DNA of 6,889 nucleotides, taken from positions 1 through 6,889 of the forward strand of contig JALTUD010000216.1 of NCBI GenBank assembly GCA_027047735.1, written 5' to 3'. The DNA is from Flavobacteriales bacterium. GTDB lineage: Bacteria; Bacteroidota; Bacteroidia; Flavobacteriales_D; Parvicellaceae. This document shows, piece after piece, positions 1 to 6,191 of this stretch. The notes under the pieces are model-generated. The model was not told where the DNA came from, did no database searches, and worked only from the letters and a program-made list of their open reading frames with translations. Numbering within the stretch: the first letter of the stretch is position 1; every line of letters begins with the position of its first letter. The position numbers were made by a program, and so were the translations under genes.

Positions 1-2
1 AA

Positions 3-80
3 ATACCCGATTCAGAGGAAAAAGCTAAAATAATAGACTTCATCAAAAGCTCAACCAAAGGCATAATGCGAGGAATTTAA
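3..80 (+). CDS. lpxA: 3' end of probable UDP-N-acetylglucosamine acyltransferase (LpxA), partial
   Basis: An open frame enters from the left edge and ends at TAA 78-80. It encodes 25 residues, beginning IPDSEEKAK and ending SSTKGIMRGI. LpxA proteins end in a helical domain whose last residues have the form FI.xS.(R/K)GI(M/I)(R/K)G in Bacteroidota, and FFARSTRGLIR in E. coli as I recall, so the match is good for such a short piece. LpxA is a cytoplasmic left-handed beta-helix enzyme that transfers a 3-hydroxyacyl chain from acyl-ACP to UDP-GlcNAc, the first step of lipid A synthesis. The beta-helix and catalytic histidine lie outside the window. In many Bacteroidota the LpxA homologue is fused to LpxC, so this could be the tail of such a fusion. 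Element A begins six bases after the stop codon. Confidence 0.65.
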   Translation: MPDSEEKAKIIDFIKSSTKGIMRGI

Positions 81-97
81 AGATATTTTGGGCGTTC

Positions 98-157
98 CCA
101 TTACGGCATAAAACTATTTTTGCGTTCAAACGCAAAAATAGTTTAACGCCGTAATGG
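98..157 (+). other. Hairpin 1 of element A
   Basis: CCATTACGGC (98-107) pairs with GCCGTAATGG (148-157) over 10 bp. After a small internal loop (108-110 opposite 145-147), 111-124 pairs perfectly with 131-144 over 14 bp, closed by the loop TTCAAA (125-130). In copy B the outer arm is conserved apart from one mismatch, while the inner arm has an entirely different sequence that is again self-complementary. Confidence 0.85.
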
Positions 158-174
158 TCGGGCTATCACTACTC

Positions 175-211
175 ACTCTTTTTGCCCTCAAGGAGGAGGG
201 CAAAAAGGAGT
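175..211 (+). other. Hairpin 2 of element A
   Basis: ACTCTTTTTGCCCTC (175-189) pairs with GAGGGCAAAAAGGAGT (196-211), leaving G207 as a single bulge and a loop of AAGGAG (190-195). Copy B keeps the ACTC/GAGT base and the bulged G but has GGTTTG/CAAACC where copy A has GCCCTC/GAGGGC, so both arms changed together. Confidence 0.85.
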
Positions 212-226
212 TCAAACACGCCGTTC

Positions 227-387
227 TATCCCTAACGCGAGTGAAATTGACGGAGAGAAAGTGAATTTTTGGTTTCTTAGACGATGAATAAAAATTTTGC
301 ATAGCACCCGCTATGGAAAATTTTTATGAAGAAGGATAAGGAATCAAAAAACGCTTTATATCGTCAATTTCACTTGCGTTAGGGATA
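227..387 (+). other. Hairpin 3 of element A, 161-nt long imperfect hairpin
   Basis: Outer stem: 227-252 pairs with 362-387, 26 positions with a single G.T (G.U in RNA) at 239/375. Second: AAAGTG (258-263) pairs with CGCTTT (352-357), one wobble. Third: TTTTTGGTTTCTTA (266-279) pairs with TAAGGAATCAAAAA (337-350), two wobbles. A purine-rich internal loop follows (GACGATGA 280-287 opposite GAAGAAGGA 328-336). The tip is ATAAAAATTTT (288-298) with AAAATTTTTAT (317-327), a G299/G316 mismatch, and CATAGC/GCTATG closed by the loop ACCC (306-309). Four wobbles on this strand favour an RNA transcribed in the + direction, though drift in a DNA hairpin would look similar. Confidence 0.8.
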
Positions 388-403
388 CCAATCCCTAACG
401 CAA
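374..403 (+). other. Alternative terminal hairpin of element A
   Basis: TTGCGTTAGGGAT (374-386) pairs perfectly with ATCCCTAACGCAA (391-403) across the loop ACCA (387-390). The same left arm is also the 3' arm of the base of hairpin 3, so the two pairings exclude each other. Confidence 0.75.
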
Positions 404-439
404 CAAAGAACACCTAAACAAGAAATCAATTAAACTTCA

Positions 440-447
440 TACATTTG
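440..447 (+). promoter_or_regulatory. Bacteroidota -7 box for the DUF350 operon
   Basis: TACATTTG fits the Bacteroidota sigma-ABfr -7 consensus TAnnTTTG exactly. A start of transcription some 5-8 bases downstream would leave a leader of only about 12-15 nt before ATG 467. No convincing -33 TTG element is seen at the usual distance. The box lies 37 bases beyond the end of element A. Confidence 0.5.
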
Positions 448-466
448 TAAAAAAAACTTTTCGAAT

Positions 467-1345
467 ATGCTTGATTTCTTAACAGCCCCCAATGGTATTT
501 TCTCCACCGTTGTTTATATGCTTCTCAGCTTGTTTTTTCTCATTATCGGACGATGGGCATACCGTTTAGTACATCCGGATATAAATGTCAACGATGAGTT
601 GGTTGAAAAAGACAACTTTGCTTTTGCCGTAGCCAACGTAGGATACCTGTCAGGTGTTTTAATCGCCTTAGGAGGAGCGTTAACGGGGCAAAGTTCAGAC
701 AATCTACTCGCCGACATTCTCGATTTTTCATTATATGCCGGATTAAGCATCGTGTTATTGAATTTAAGCATCCTAATCAACGACCGCTTTATCCTTCGCG
801 GAATTAATTTAAAACACGAGCTAACAAAAAACCAAAACACAGGAGTTGGAGTCTTAGACGCGTCAGTGTCCATAGCAACAGGATTAATTATATACGGAGC
901 AGTATCCGGCGACAGTTTGCACGATACGGTTAACGGGTCATTGAGTACAATTGTATTTTGGTTAATAGGAATGGCATTGTTTGTCCTTTCAACATTCGTC
1001 TATAACCTAATTTTAAAATTTGACCTTTTAGAAGAACTAAAAAGAAATAATTTAGCCGTTGCTATCGCTTATTCAGGAGTAATTATTTCCATTGCTAATT
1101 TAGTAAGAAATGGAACGCAAGGCGACTTTATTTCGTGGGAGTCATCAGCATCATCAATTCTATATAACTCTATTATAGCTTTAACAGCACTTCCATTTGT
1201 GCGTATTTTGGCAGATAAATTATTATTACCCGGACAAAAACTAACCGATGAATTAGTTCATCAAAAAGTTCCAAACATCGGAGCCGGTTTAGTCGAAGCC
1301 TTTGCTTACATCGCCTGTTCTATTTTATTAGATTGGACACTTTAA
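467..1345 (+). CDS. DUF350 (YjfL-like) family integral membrane protein with four internal repeats
   Basis: This 292-residue protein is almost wholly hydrophobic, with about eight or nine membrane segments. Four repeats are visible, marked by a Glu-Leu before a helix: NDELVEKDNFAFAVANVGYL (42-61, continuing to about 74), KHELTKNQNTGVGVLDASV (116-134, to about 148), LEELKRNNLAVAIAYSGV (188-205, to about 219) and TDELVHQKVPNIGAGLVEAF (260-279, to the end). The Glu-Leu pairs are spaced 74, 72 and 72 residues apart, and each repeat is followed by a further membrane helix. This fits the DUF350/YjfL family, whose biochemical role is not established as far as I know. Family members occur near polyamine-type enzymes, such as E. 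coli yjfL near yjfC, and the third gene here is spermidine-synthase-like. ATG 467 is the first start after the -7 box. There is no Shine-Dalgarno sequence. Confidence 0.75.
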   Translation: MLDFLTAPNGIFSTVVYMLLSLFFLIIGRWAYRLVHPDINVNDELVEKDNFAFAVANVGYLSGVLIALGGALTGQSSDNLLADILDFSLYAGLSIVLLNLSILINDRFILRGINLKHELTKNQNTGVGVLDASVSIATGLIIYGAVSGDSLHDTVNGSLSTIVFWLIGMALFVLSTFVYNLILKFDLLEELKRNNLAVAIAYSGVIISIANLVRNGTQGDFISWESSASSILYNSIIALTALPFVRILADKLLLPGQKLTDELVHQKVPNIGAGLVEAFAYIACSILLDWTL

Positions 1346-1354
1346 TTACTGCCC

Positions 1355-3037
1355 GTGTTAACAAAAATATTATCGAATAGATTTAATGTAATAAGAGTGC
1401 TGTTGAGTATTCTTTTGTTGGTACTCATCTCCTTTTTGATATGGGCATCCTTCCGTGGCTTTGATTTTTCGGACGAAAGTTACTATCACATTGGTTTTTG
1501 GAAAGATAATCTTGAACCTCCATATACAGTCATTTTTTTTCATAGAATTTACAATACCCTTTTCGGATTATTTGGTTTTACTTTTGTCCAAAATAGAATA
1601 TTGGGTGTTTTCTTATTGTTGTTTTCATCTATGCTTTTGGGGTATTCCGTAGCCCTCTATTTTAAACTCAAAGATGCAGTAACAGCTACTTTGTTTTCTG
1701 CGGTTTTAAGCTTTTTAGGTTATGTTATTTTCCCGATGGGAACATCTTACAATTTGTTTTCTGTTGTATTTATAACGCTTACTACAGCTTTAAGCTTTCT
1801 TTCATTTAGAAAGAACAATCTGTATTATGCTCCTATCATTGGTTTTCTTACCGTATTGATTGTACTGAATAAATTTACCAACCTACTTTATCTCTTTTAT
1901 TTTTTCGCAGGATTAGGAGTATTAGATAACTATAAGAAGAAAAAAAATATACTGTTTTACATTAAGTTTAAAGCACTAGCCCTTATCGGAGTATGTATGG
2001 GTTTATTGGTTGTGTTTGATTCGGTAGAGGAACTCATCCAAAAGTTTGAAGGGTTTAAACAAGGCTTATCTTTTAGTGCCGACCATAGTTTACTTGATAT
2101 GGTACAAAAATTTTGGGAGGATTTTTTGGAACAAATTCAATATTTGTTGTATCTCATCCCTTTTGCGGTGTTCATATTCTATTTTAAGAAAAAACAACCA
2201 TTAAAATCGATAACTTTTTCTATGAGTTATTTAGGCTTTATGTTTGTGCTTTTTTTTCTGTTTCATCTCTTTCTTTCCAAAAGTTATATTTTCAGTTTTT
2301 ATTTTATTTCACTGGGGGTTATTCTGTTCATTCTTTACTACGAAGAAAACCTGCCTTCTGCAAAAATACTAGCTTTAGTGCTTTTTATATTGGGTATTCC
2401 TTTTGTCGGAAGTGCAGGAACCAATAATTCACTATTCATTCAATCATTGCTATATGGAAGTTTTATAGGAGTAGGATTAATAATTCTGATAGATAAGGTG
2501 AAAAGCAACAACCTGAAGTCATTGATGATACTTGTTCTCTCTTTAACTGCAACTCTGCAAATCATTTATAATAAATTGTATCATTCATACCGTGTTGGGA
2601 ACTTATTGGAACAAACAGAAGAAGTAACAGGGAATCATTATTTGCAAAATCTATTTGTAGATACAAACACAAAACAAATGATTGACTCACTGCAAGTGTA
2701 TAAAAACCATCCTTCCGAAGCAGTATTTGTTACAGCACCTCAATTAGGTGTTTGTTTGATTGTTGAAAAACCGCCCGTCTTATTAGATTGGATAGATGAA
2801 AGTAATTATCATTTTATATCCCCAAAACTAACTCATGTTCATGGGCTAAAAGATAAAAATATCTTATTCTTTTTACCGCATACAAAAGAACAACCCAAAA
2901 TTATTGAACAATTAATAAAGATTAAAGCTCTCAATTTTGAAAAAGATTATCACCGTACTTCAAGAATAGAACTCAAAAACAGAACAACAATCCAACAAAT
3001 TGATGTCTTTGAAAAAGTAAAGAATGAAAGCAAATAA
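1355..3037 (+). CDS. Polytopic membrane protein, GT-C glycosyltransferase-like
   Basis: This 560-residue protein has roughly 11-12 hydrophobic segments between about residues 12 and 410, then a soluble C-terminal part (about 415-560). After the first membrane helix comes FDFSDESYYHIGFW (36-49), with acidic residues D40 and E41 in the first outer loop. That is where GT-C glycosyltransferases, which use polyprenyl-linked sugar donors, keep their catalytic Asp/Glu. A second loop has GSAGTNN (352-358). Assignment as a GT-C enzyme rests on topology and this loop alone, so neither substrate nor activity can be named, and a non-catalytic role is possible. The start is GTG 1355, nine bases after the upstream stop, and no ATG lies nearby. 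The gene overlaps the next by 14 bp, implying co-translation with the spermidine-synthase-like gene. Confidence 0.55.
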   Translation: MLTKILSNRFNVIRVLLSILLLVLISFLIWASFRGFDFSDESYYHIGFWKDNLEPPYTVIFFHRIYNTLFGLFGFTFVQNRILGVFLLLFSSMLLGYSVALYFKLKDAVTATLFSAVLSFLGYVIFPMGTSYNLFSVVFITLTTALSFLSFRKNNLYYAPIIGFLTVLIVLNKFTNLLYLFYFFAGLGVLDNYKKKKNILFYIKFKALALIGVCMGLLVVFDSVEELIQKFEGFKQGLSFSADHSLLDMVQKFWEDFLEQIQYLLYLIPFAVFIFYFKKKQPLKSITFSMSYLGFMFVLFFLFHLFLSKSYIFSFYFISLGVILFILYYEENLPSAKILALVLFILGIPFVGSAGTNNSLFIQSLLYGSFIGVGLIILIDKVKSNNLKSLMILVLSLTATLQIIYNKLYHSYRVGNLLEQTEEVTGNHYLQNLFVDTNTKQMIDSLQVYKNHPSEAVFVTAPQLGVCLIVEKPPVLLDWIDESNYHFISPKLTHVHGLKDKNILFFLPHTKEQPKIIEQLIKIKALNFEKDYHRTSRIELKNRTTIQQIDVFEKVKNESK

Positions 3038-4559
3038 CCCTTCCATAGTTCTAAAAACAGCTCTGTTTGCGACCGGTATCAGTGGTATTGTTGCAGAGTA
3101 TATTCTTTCTACATTGGCTTCCTATTTTATAGGAAATGCCGTAGTTCAATTTGCTCTGATTGTTTCTACCATGTTATTCTCAATGGGAGCCGGTAGCCGT
3201 TTAAGTAAATATATAAACAAAGATTTACTTGCTCACTTTATCTACATCGAGTTAATGCTCTCTTTTTTGGTTTCTTTCTGTGCCTTAATGGTATATATCG
3301 GATACGGGAGATACACTCCCGTGCTTATTTATGTGTTAGCAATATGTGTAGGTGTATTAATCGGACTCGAAATACCTTTGGTTACACGGTTAAATAATGA
3401 ATTTGAAGAATTAAAAGTCAATATTGCATCCGTTTTGGAAAAGGACTATTATGGTAGTCTTGTGGGAGGTTTATTTTTCGCCTTTATCGGAATACCGTAT
3501 TTGGGATTGACTTACACCCCCTTTGCTTTGGGAACTCTGAATTTTATCGTTGCTTTTTGGTTGTTTTATCATTTAAGAAAAAGCATACCGAAGCAACAAC
3601 AGAGTCGCCTTTCTTTATGGTTTGGAATTGTAGGAGTAATCATCATAACAGGTCTAATTTTTGCTCAGCCTATCGTGCAATATGGTGACCAACAAAAGTA
3701 CCGCGATAAAATCATTTATCAAGAAGAAACTCCCTACCAAAAAATCACTCTTACTCAATGGAAGGACAATTATTCATTATTTATCAATGGAAATCTTCAA
3801 CTGTCTTCTTTTGACGAGTTTATGTACCACGAAGTCTTGGTTCACCCCGTTATGCAAATCCTTCAACAACGTAAAAATATCTTAATTTTAGGAGGAGGAG
3901 ACGGTTGTGCCGTTCGCGAAGTGTTAAAATACCCCGATGTAGAGCAGGTTACCCTCGTGGATTTAGATCCGGCAATGACACGCTTAGCTCAAACCAACCC
4001 TGTGTTCATCAAAATGAATCAAGGAGCCTTAAATAATCCTAAAGTGCAAATTGTCCATCAAGATGCCTTTCAATTTATTGAACAAAGCAAACAACTTTAC
4101 GATGCTGTTATTATTGATTTACCCGACCCCAATAATATAGATTTGAATAAGTTATATACACGAGAATTTTATTTTTTATGTCAAAAAAAGCTTACTCCGA
4201 ACGGGTTACTGATTACTCAAGCAGGAAGTCCGTATTACGCAACCAAAGCCTTTTATTGCATCGAAAAAACGATGCAACAATCAGGATTAAACACCTTGCC
4301 CTTACATACTCAAATTCTCACCATGGGAGAATGGGGGTGGATAATCGGAGCTCAAAATAAAACGGCAAACCAACTCAAACAAGAATTAAAAACTATTCCT
4401 ATAGATACCCTATCACTAAAATGGCTAACTCCTGAAGCCACACAATCTCTTTATCGCTTCGGAAAACCCTTGTCTGACACTTCCGATATAAAAGTAAATA
4501 CCATGTTTTCTCCCGTGCTGTATCGTTACTATAAGTCAGGAAATTGGGAAATATATTAG
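3024..4559 (+). CDS. Membrane-anchored spermidine synthase-like (polyamine aminopropyltransferase family) protein
   Basis: At 511 residues this is much longer than soluble SpeE (about 290). Residues about 8-215 form some seven membrane helices, and the rest is a spermidine synthase/methyltransferase-like domain. Visible family motifs are ETPYQ (235-239), GNLQLSSFDEFMYHEVLVHP (256-275), the nucleotide-binding loop GGGDG (290-294), VDLDP (312-316), QDAF (346-349) and DLPDP (365-369). DLPDP stands where soluble spermidine synthases have D-[ST]-[ST]-D-P; both aspartates are kept. The C-terminus FSPVLYRYY (495-503) is, as I recall, typical of membrane-bound members. The family transfers an aminopropyl group from decarboxylated S-adenosylmethionine, but the membrane type may use another acceptor or act as a methyltransferase. 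ATG 3024 lies inside the end of the preceding gene (14-bp overlap). I leave the symbol empty because true SpeE activity is unproven. Confidence 0.8.
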   Translation: MKANNPSIVLKTALFATGISGIVAEYILSTLASYFIGNAVVQFALIVSTMLFSMGAGSRLSKYINKDLLAHFIYIELMLSFLVSFCALMVYIGYGRYTPVLIYVLAICVGVLIGLEIPLVTRLNNEFEELKVNIASVLEKDYYGSLVGGLFFAFIGIPYLGLTYTPFALGTLNFIVAFWLFYHLRKSIPKQQQSRLSLWFGIVGVIIITGLIFAQPIVQYGDQQKYRDKIIYQEETPYQKITLTQWKDNYSLFINGNLQLSSFDEFMYHEVLVHPVMQILQQRKNILILGGGDGCAVREVLKYPDVEQVTLVDLDPAMTRLAQTNPVFIKMNQGALNNPKVQIVHQDAFQFIEQSKQLYDAVIIDLPDPNNIDLNKLYTREFYFLCQKKLTPNGLLITQAGSPYYATKAFYCIEKTMQQSGLNTLPLHTQILTMGEWGWIIGAQNKTANQLKQELKTIPIDTLSLKWLTPEATQSLYRFGKPLSDTSDIKVNTMFSPVLYRYYKSGNWEIY

Positions 4560-4604
4560 CATTTGGTAATCTTATTCACAGTGCGATTAATAAAACTTTA
4601 TTTT

Positions 4605-4642
4605 TTTGATTTTTACTTAACCTGCATATTTTATTATCTTTG
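4605..4642 (+). promoter_or_regulatory. Bacteroidota promoter for the mla operon
   Basis: TATCTTTG (4635-4642) matches the -7 consensus TAnnTTTG exactly. TTTG at 4605-4608 could be the -33 box, but the 26-bp spacer is longer than the usual 17-23, so the upstream element is doubtful. Transcription would begin near 4648, giving a leader of about 36 nt. The rest of the 124-bp gap (4560-4683) is AT-rich with no other feature recognised. Confidence 0.5.
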
Positions 4643-4683
4643 TTAGTTAACTTTAGCAAAGGGGTATTAAAAACCAATAAAAA

Positions 4684-5433
4684 TTGAATATATTTTATCA
4701 CATAGGAGGCTATTTCCTGCTCATGAAGTCGCTCTTTACCAAACCCGAGAAAATTTCGGTGTATTGGGATCGAACATTGGACGAAATTATAGCACTCGGA
4801 ATAAAATCACTCGGTATTGTGGTGATTATGTCTTTTTTTATGGGGAGTGTATTGGTCATACAAACCGCGACGGCAATCGACTCTCCGTTAATACCGAGAT
4901 ATACAGTAGGATTTACCTTAAAACAATCCATTATTTTAGAGTTTTCCCCAACCATTATGTCCTTGATATTAGCCGGAAAAATCGGGTCAAATATTGCCTC
5001 CGAATTGGGGACAATGCGAGTAACGGAACAAATCGATGCGTTAGAAATCATGGGAGTTAACTCCGCCGGTTACTTAATCAGTCCCAAAATAATAGGGCTA
5101 ATGATGATTTTCCCCATCGTTGTTATTTTTAGTATGTTTTTCGGGTTTTTAGGAGGAGGTTTTATTGCTTATACAACCGATTTGGTTTCCATCGAAGATT
5201 TTCTTTTTGGTATAAGAGTTTTTTCGGGAGATAATGGGTTTATGATATTTTATGCCTTGTTTAAATCTATTGTTTTCGCTTTTATTATCACCTCCGTTTC
5301 CAGTTATTTCGGGTATAATGCAAGAGGCGGAGCATTGGAAGTCGGGAAAGCAAGTACCGACGCGGTCGTTTACAGTAGTATTATCATACTGTTCTCAAAT
5401 GTACTGATAACACAATTACTTTTAATCCCTTGA
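4684..5433 (+). CDS. mlaE: MlaE-family ABC transporter permease (phospholipid transport)
   Basis: A 249-residue inner-membrane permease of the MlaE/YrbE family, which with an MlaF-type ATPase moves lipids between inner and outer membranes. Family signatures are EFSPT (86-90), LAGKIGSNIASELGTMRV (96-113) running into TEQIDALEIMGV (114-125), and YNARGGALEVGKAST (211-225). The length is normal and there are about five to six membrane segments, after an N-terminal interfacial helix. The start is TTG 4684: an in-frame TAA lies at 4678-4680, and the encoded MNIFYHIGGYF resembles the start of Flavobacteriia homologues. The alternative ATG 4723, 14 bases after a GGAGG (4704-4708), would remove 13 residues including that helix. 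The stop TGA overlaps the TTG start of mlaF. No mlaD (MCE protein) gene lies in the window. Confidence 0.9.
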   Translation: MNIFYHIGGYFLLMKSLFTKPEKISVYWDRTLDEIIALGIKSLGIVVIMSFFMGSVLVIQTATAIDSPLIPRYTVGFTLKQSIILEFSPTIMSLILAGKIGSNIASELGTMRVTEQIDALEIMGVNSAGYLISPKIIGLMMIFPIVVIFSMFFGFLGGGFIAYTTDLVSIEDFLFGIRVFSGDNGFMIFYALFKSIVFAFIITSVSSYFGYNARGGALEVGKASTDAVVYSSIIILFSNVLITQLLLIP

Positions 5434-6191
5434 TAGAGATAAAAAACATATCCAAATCCTTTAATGGCGTACAAATACTACACGATGTTTCGTGTGTGTT
5501 TGAAACCGGAAAAACCAATTTAATCATAGGGCAAAGTGGTTCGGGTAAATCCGTACTTACCAAATGTATAGTCGGTTTGATAGAACCGGATACAGGTGAA
5601 GTGCTTTACGACGGGAGAAACTTTCTGGCACTAAAGAAAAAAGAGAAAAAAGAAATTCGTAAAGAAATCGGAATGCTTTTTCAAGGAAGTGCACTTTTCG
5701 ATTCTTTGACTGTGGTCGAAAACGTAATGTTTCCGCTCAAAATGTTTTCCAATATGACCAAAAAAGAAATGTTGGAAAGAGCAAACTTTTGTTTGGAACG
5801 CGTGAACATCATCGGCAAAAATGATTTATACCCTGCCGAAACCAGTGGAGGGATGCAAAAAAGAATAGCCATAGCAAGAGCAATCGTAATGAATCCCAAA
5901 TACCTGTTTTGCGATGAGCCCAATTCAGGATTAGACCCGGTAACTTCAATTTTGATAGATAATCTGATAAAAGACCTTACCGAAGAATACGATATGACCA
6001 CCATTGTTATTACGCACGATATGAATTCGGTATTAGAAATCGGAGACAATATAATGTTTCTAAATCAAGGACATAACCATTGGACAGGGAACAAAGAAAC
6101 CATACTCACGACCGATAATAAAGAAGTAAACGATTTTGTTTACGTCTCTAAATTTTTAAAACAAATCAAAAACAAAATAAAAAATGATTAA
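5430..6191 (+). CDS. mlaF: MlaF-family ABC transporter ATP-binding protein
   Basis: A 253-residue cytoplasmic ATPase, complete and of normal length. In order: Walker A GQSGSGKS (34-41), Q-loop LFQGSALFDSLTVVENV (83-99, the pattern typical of MlaF), ABC signature SGGMQKR (139-145), Walker B YLFCDEP (158-164) followed by the D-loop SGLDP (166-170), and the switch histidine in TH (195-196). It would energise the MlaE permease encoded just upstream. The start is TTG 5430, whose last two bases belong to the mlaE stop TGA. The reading MIEIKNISKSF matches the usual start of these ATPases, so the TTG is well supported and the two genes are probably translationally coupled. The C-terminal tail (about 241-253) is lysine-rich. 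The gene overlaps the next by 8 bp. Confidence 0.95.
   Translation: MIEIKNISKSFNGVQILHDVSCVFETGKTNLIIGQSGSGKSVLTKCIVGLIEPDTGEVLYDGRNFLALKKKEKKEIRKEIGMLFQGSALFDSLTVVENVMFPLKMFSNMTKKEMLERANFCLERVNIIGKNDLYPAETSGGMQKRIAIARAIVMNPKYLFCDEPNSGLDPVTSILIDNLIKDLTEEYDMTTIVITHDMNSVLEIGDNIMFLNQGHNHWTGNKETILTTDNKEVNDFVYVSKFLKQIKNKIKND

Larger units (their letters stand above)
86..403 (+). repeat. Structured interspersed repeat, copy A (full length)
   Basis: This element fills most of the gene-free stretch 81-466. Its linkers match copy B at 6631-6889 almost exactly. Shared blocks are 86-113 (containing GGGCGTTCCCATTACGGC), 156-182 (GGTCGGGCTATCACTACTCA and on), 207-236 (GGAGTTCAAACACGCCG to CCCTAAC), 276-289 (CTTAGACGATGAAT), 299-316 (GCATAGCACCCGCTATGG) and 326-334. 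Between them lie stems whose sequence differs between copies but stays complementary within each. Hairpin 1 pairs 98-107 with 148-157, and inside it 111-124 with 131-144. Hairpin 2 pairs 175-189 with 196-211, with G207 bulged. Hairpin 3 spans 227-387. The end ATCCCTAACGC recurs at 391-401. No coding frame or transposase is visible. It may be a mobile hairpin element or an RNA. The strand is assigned by the layout and by G.U pairs on this strand. Confidence 0.85.

Noticed and set aside
90..238. End-to-end pairing of GCGTT (92-96) with AACGC (234-238) closing element A
   Set aside because: In copy B the right side reads AACAC, which breaks the pairing, and GGCGT could also pair with ACGCC at 146-150 or 218-222. 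It remains undecided.
159..310. Possible pseudoknot between CGGG (159-162) and CCCG (307-310) at the hairpin 3 cap
   Set aside because: Only three of the bases are in the loop, and both sides are invariant between copies, so covariation gives no support.
86..403. CRISPR array or insertion sequence
   Set aside because: There are no regularly spaced direct repeats, no spacers, no transposase frame and no clear target-site duplication flanking 86-403.
514..873. Minus-strand open frames opposite the DUF350, mlaE and mlaF genes
   Set aside because: They are antisense shadows of clearly coding genes and their translations show no recognisable family.
4589..4607. AATAA-AACT-TTATT followed by a T run after the aminopropyltransferase-like gene, as a possible intrinsic terminator
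   Set aside because: The stem is only five A/T pairs and would be too unstable; chance in an AT-rich gap is as likely.
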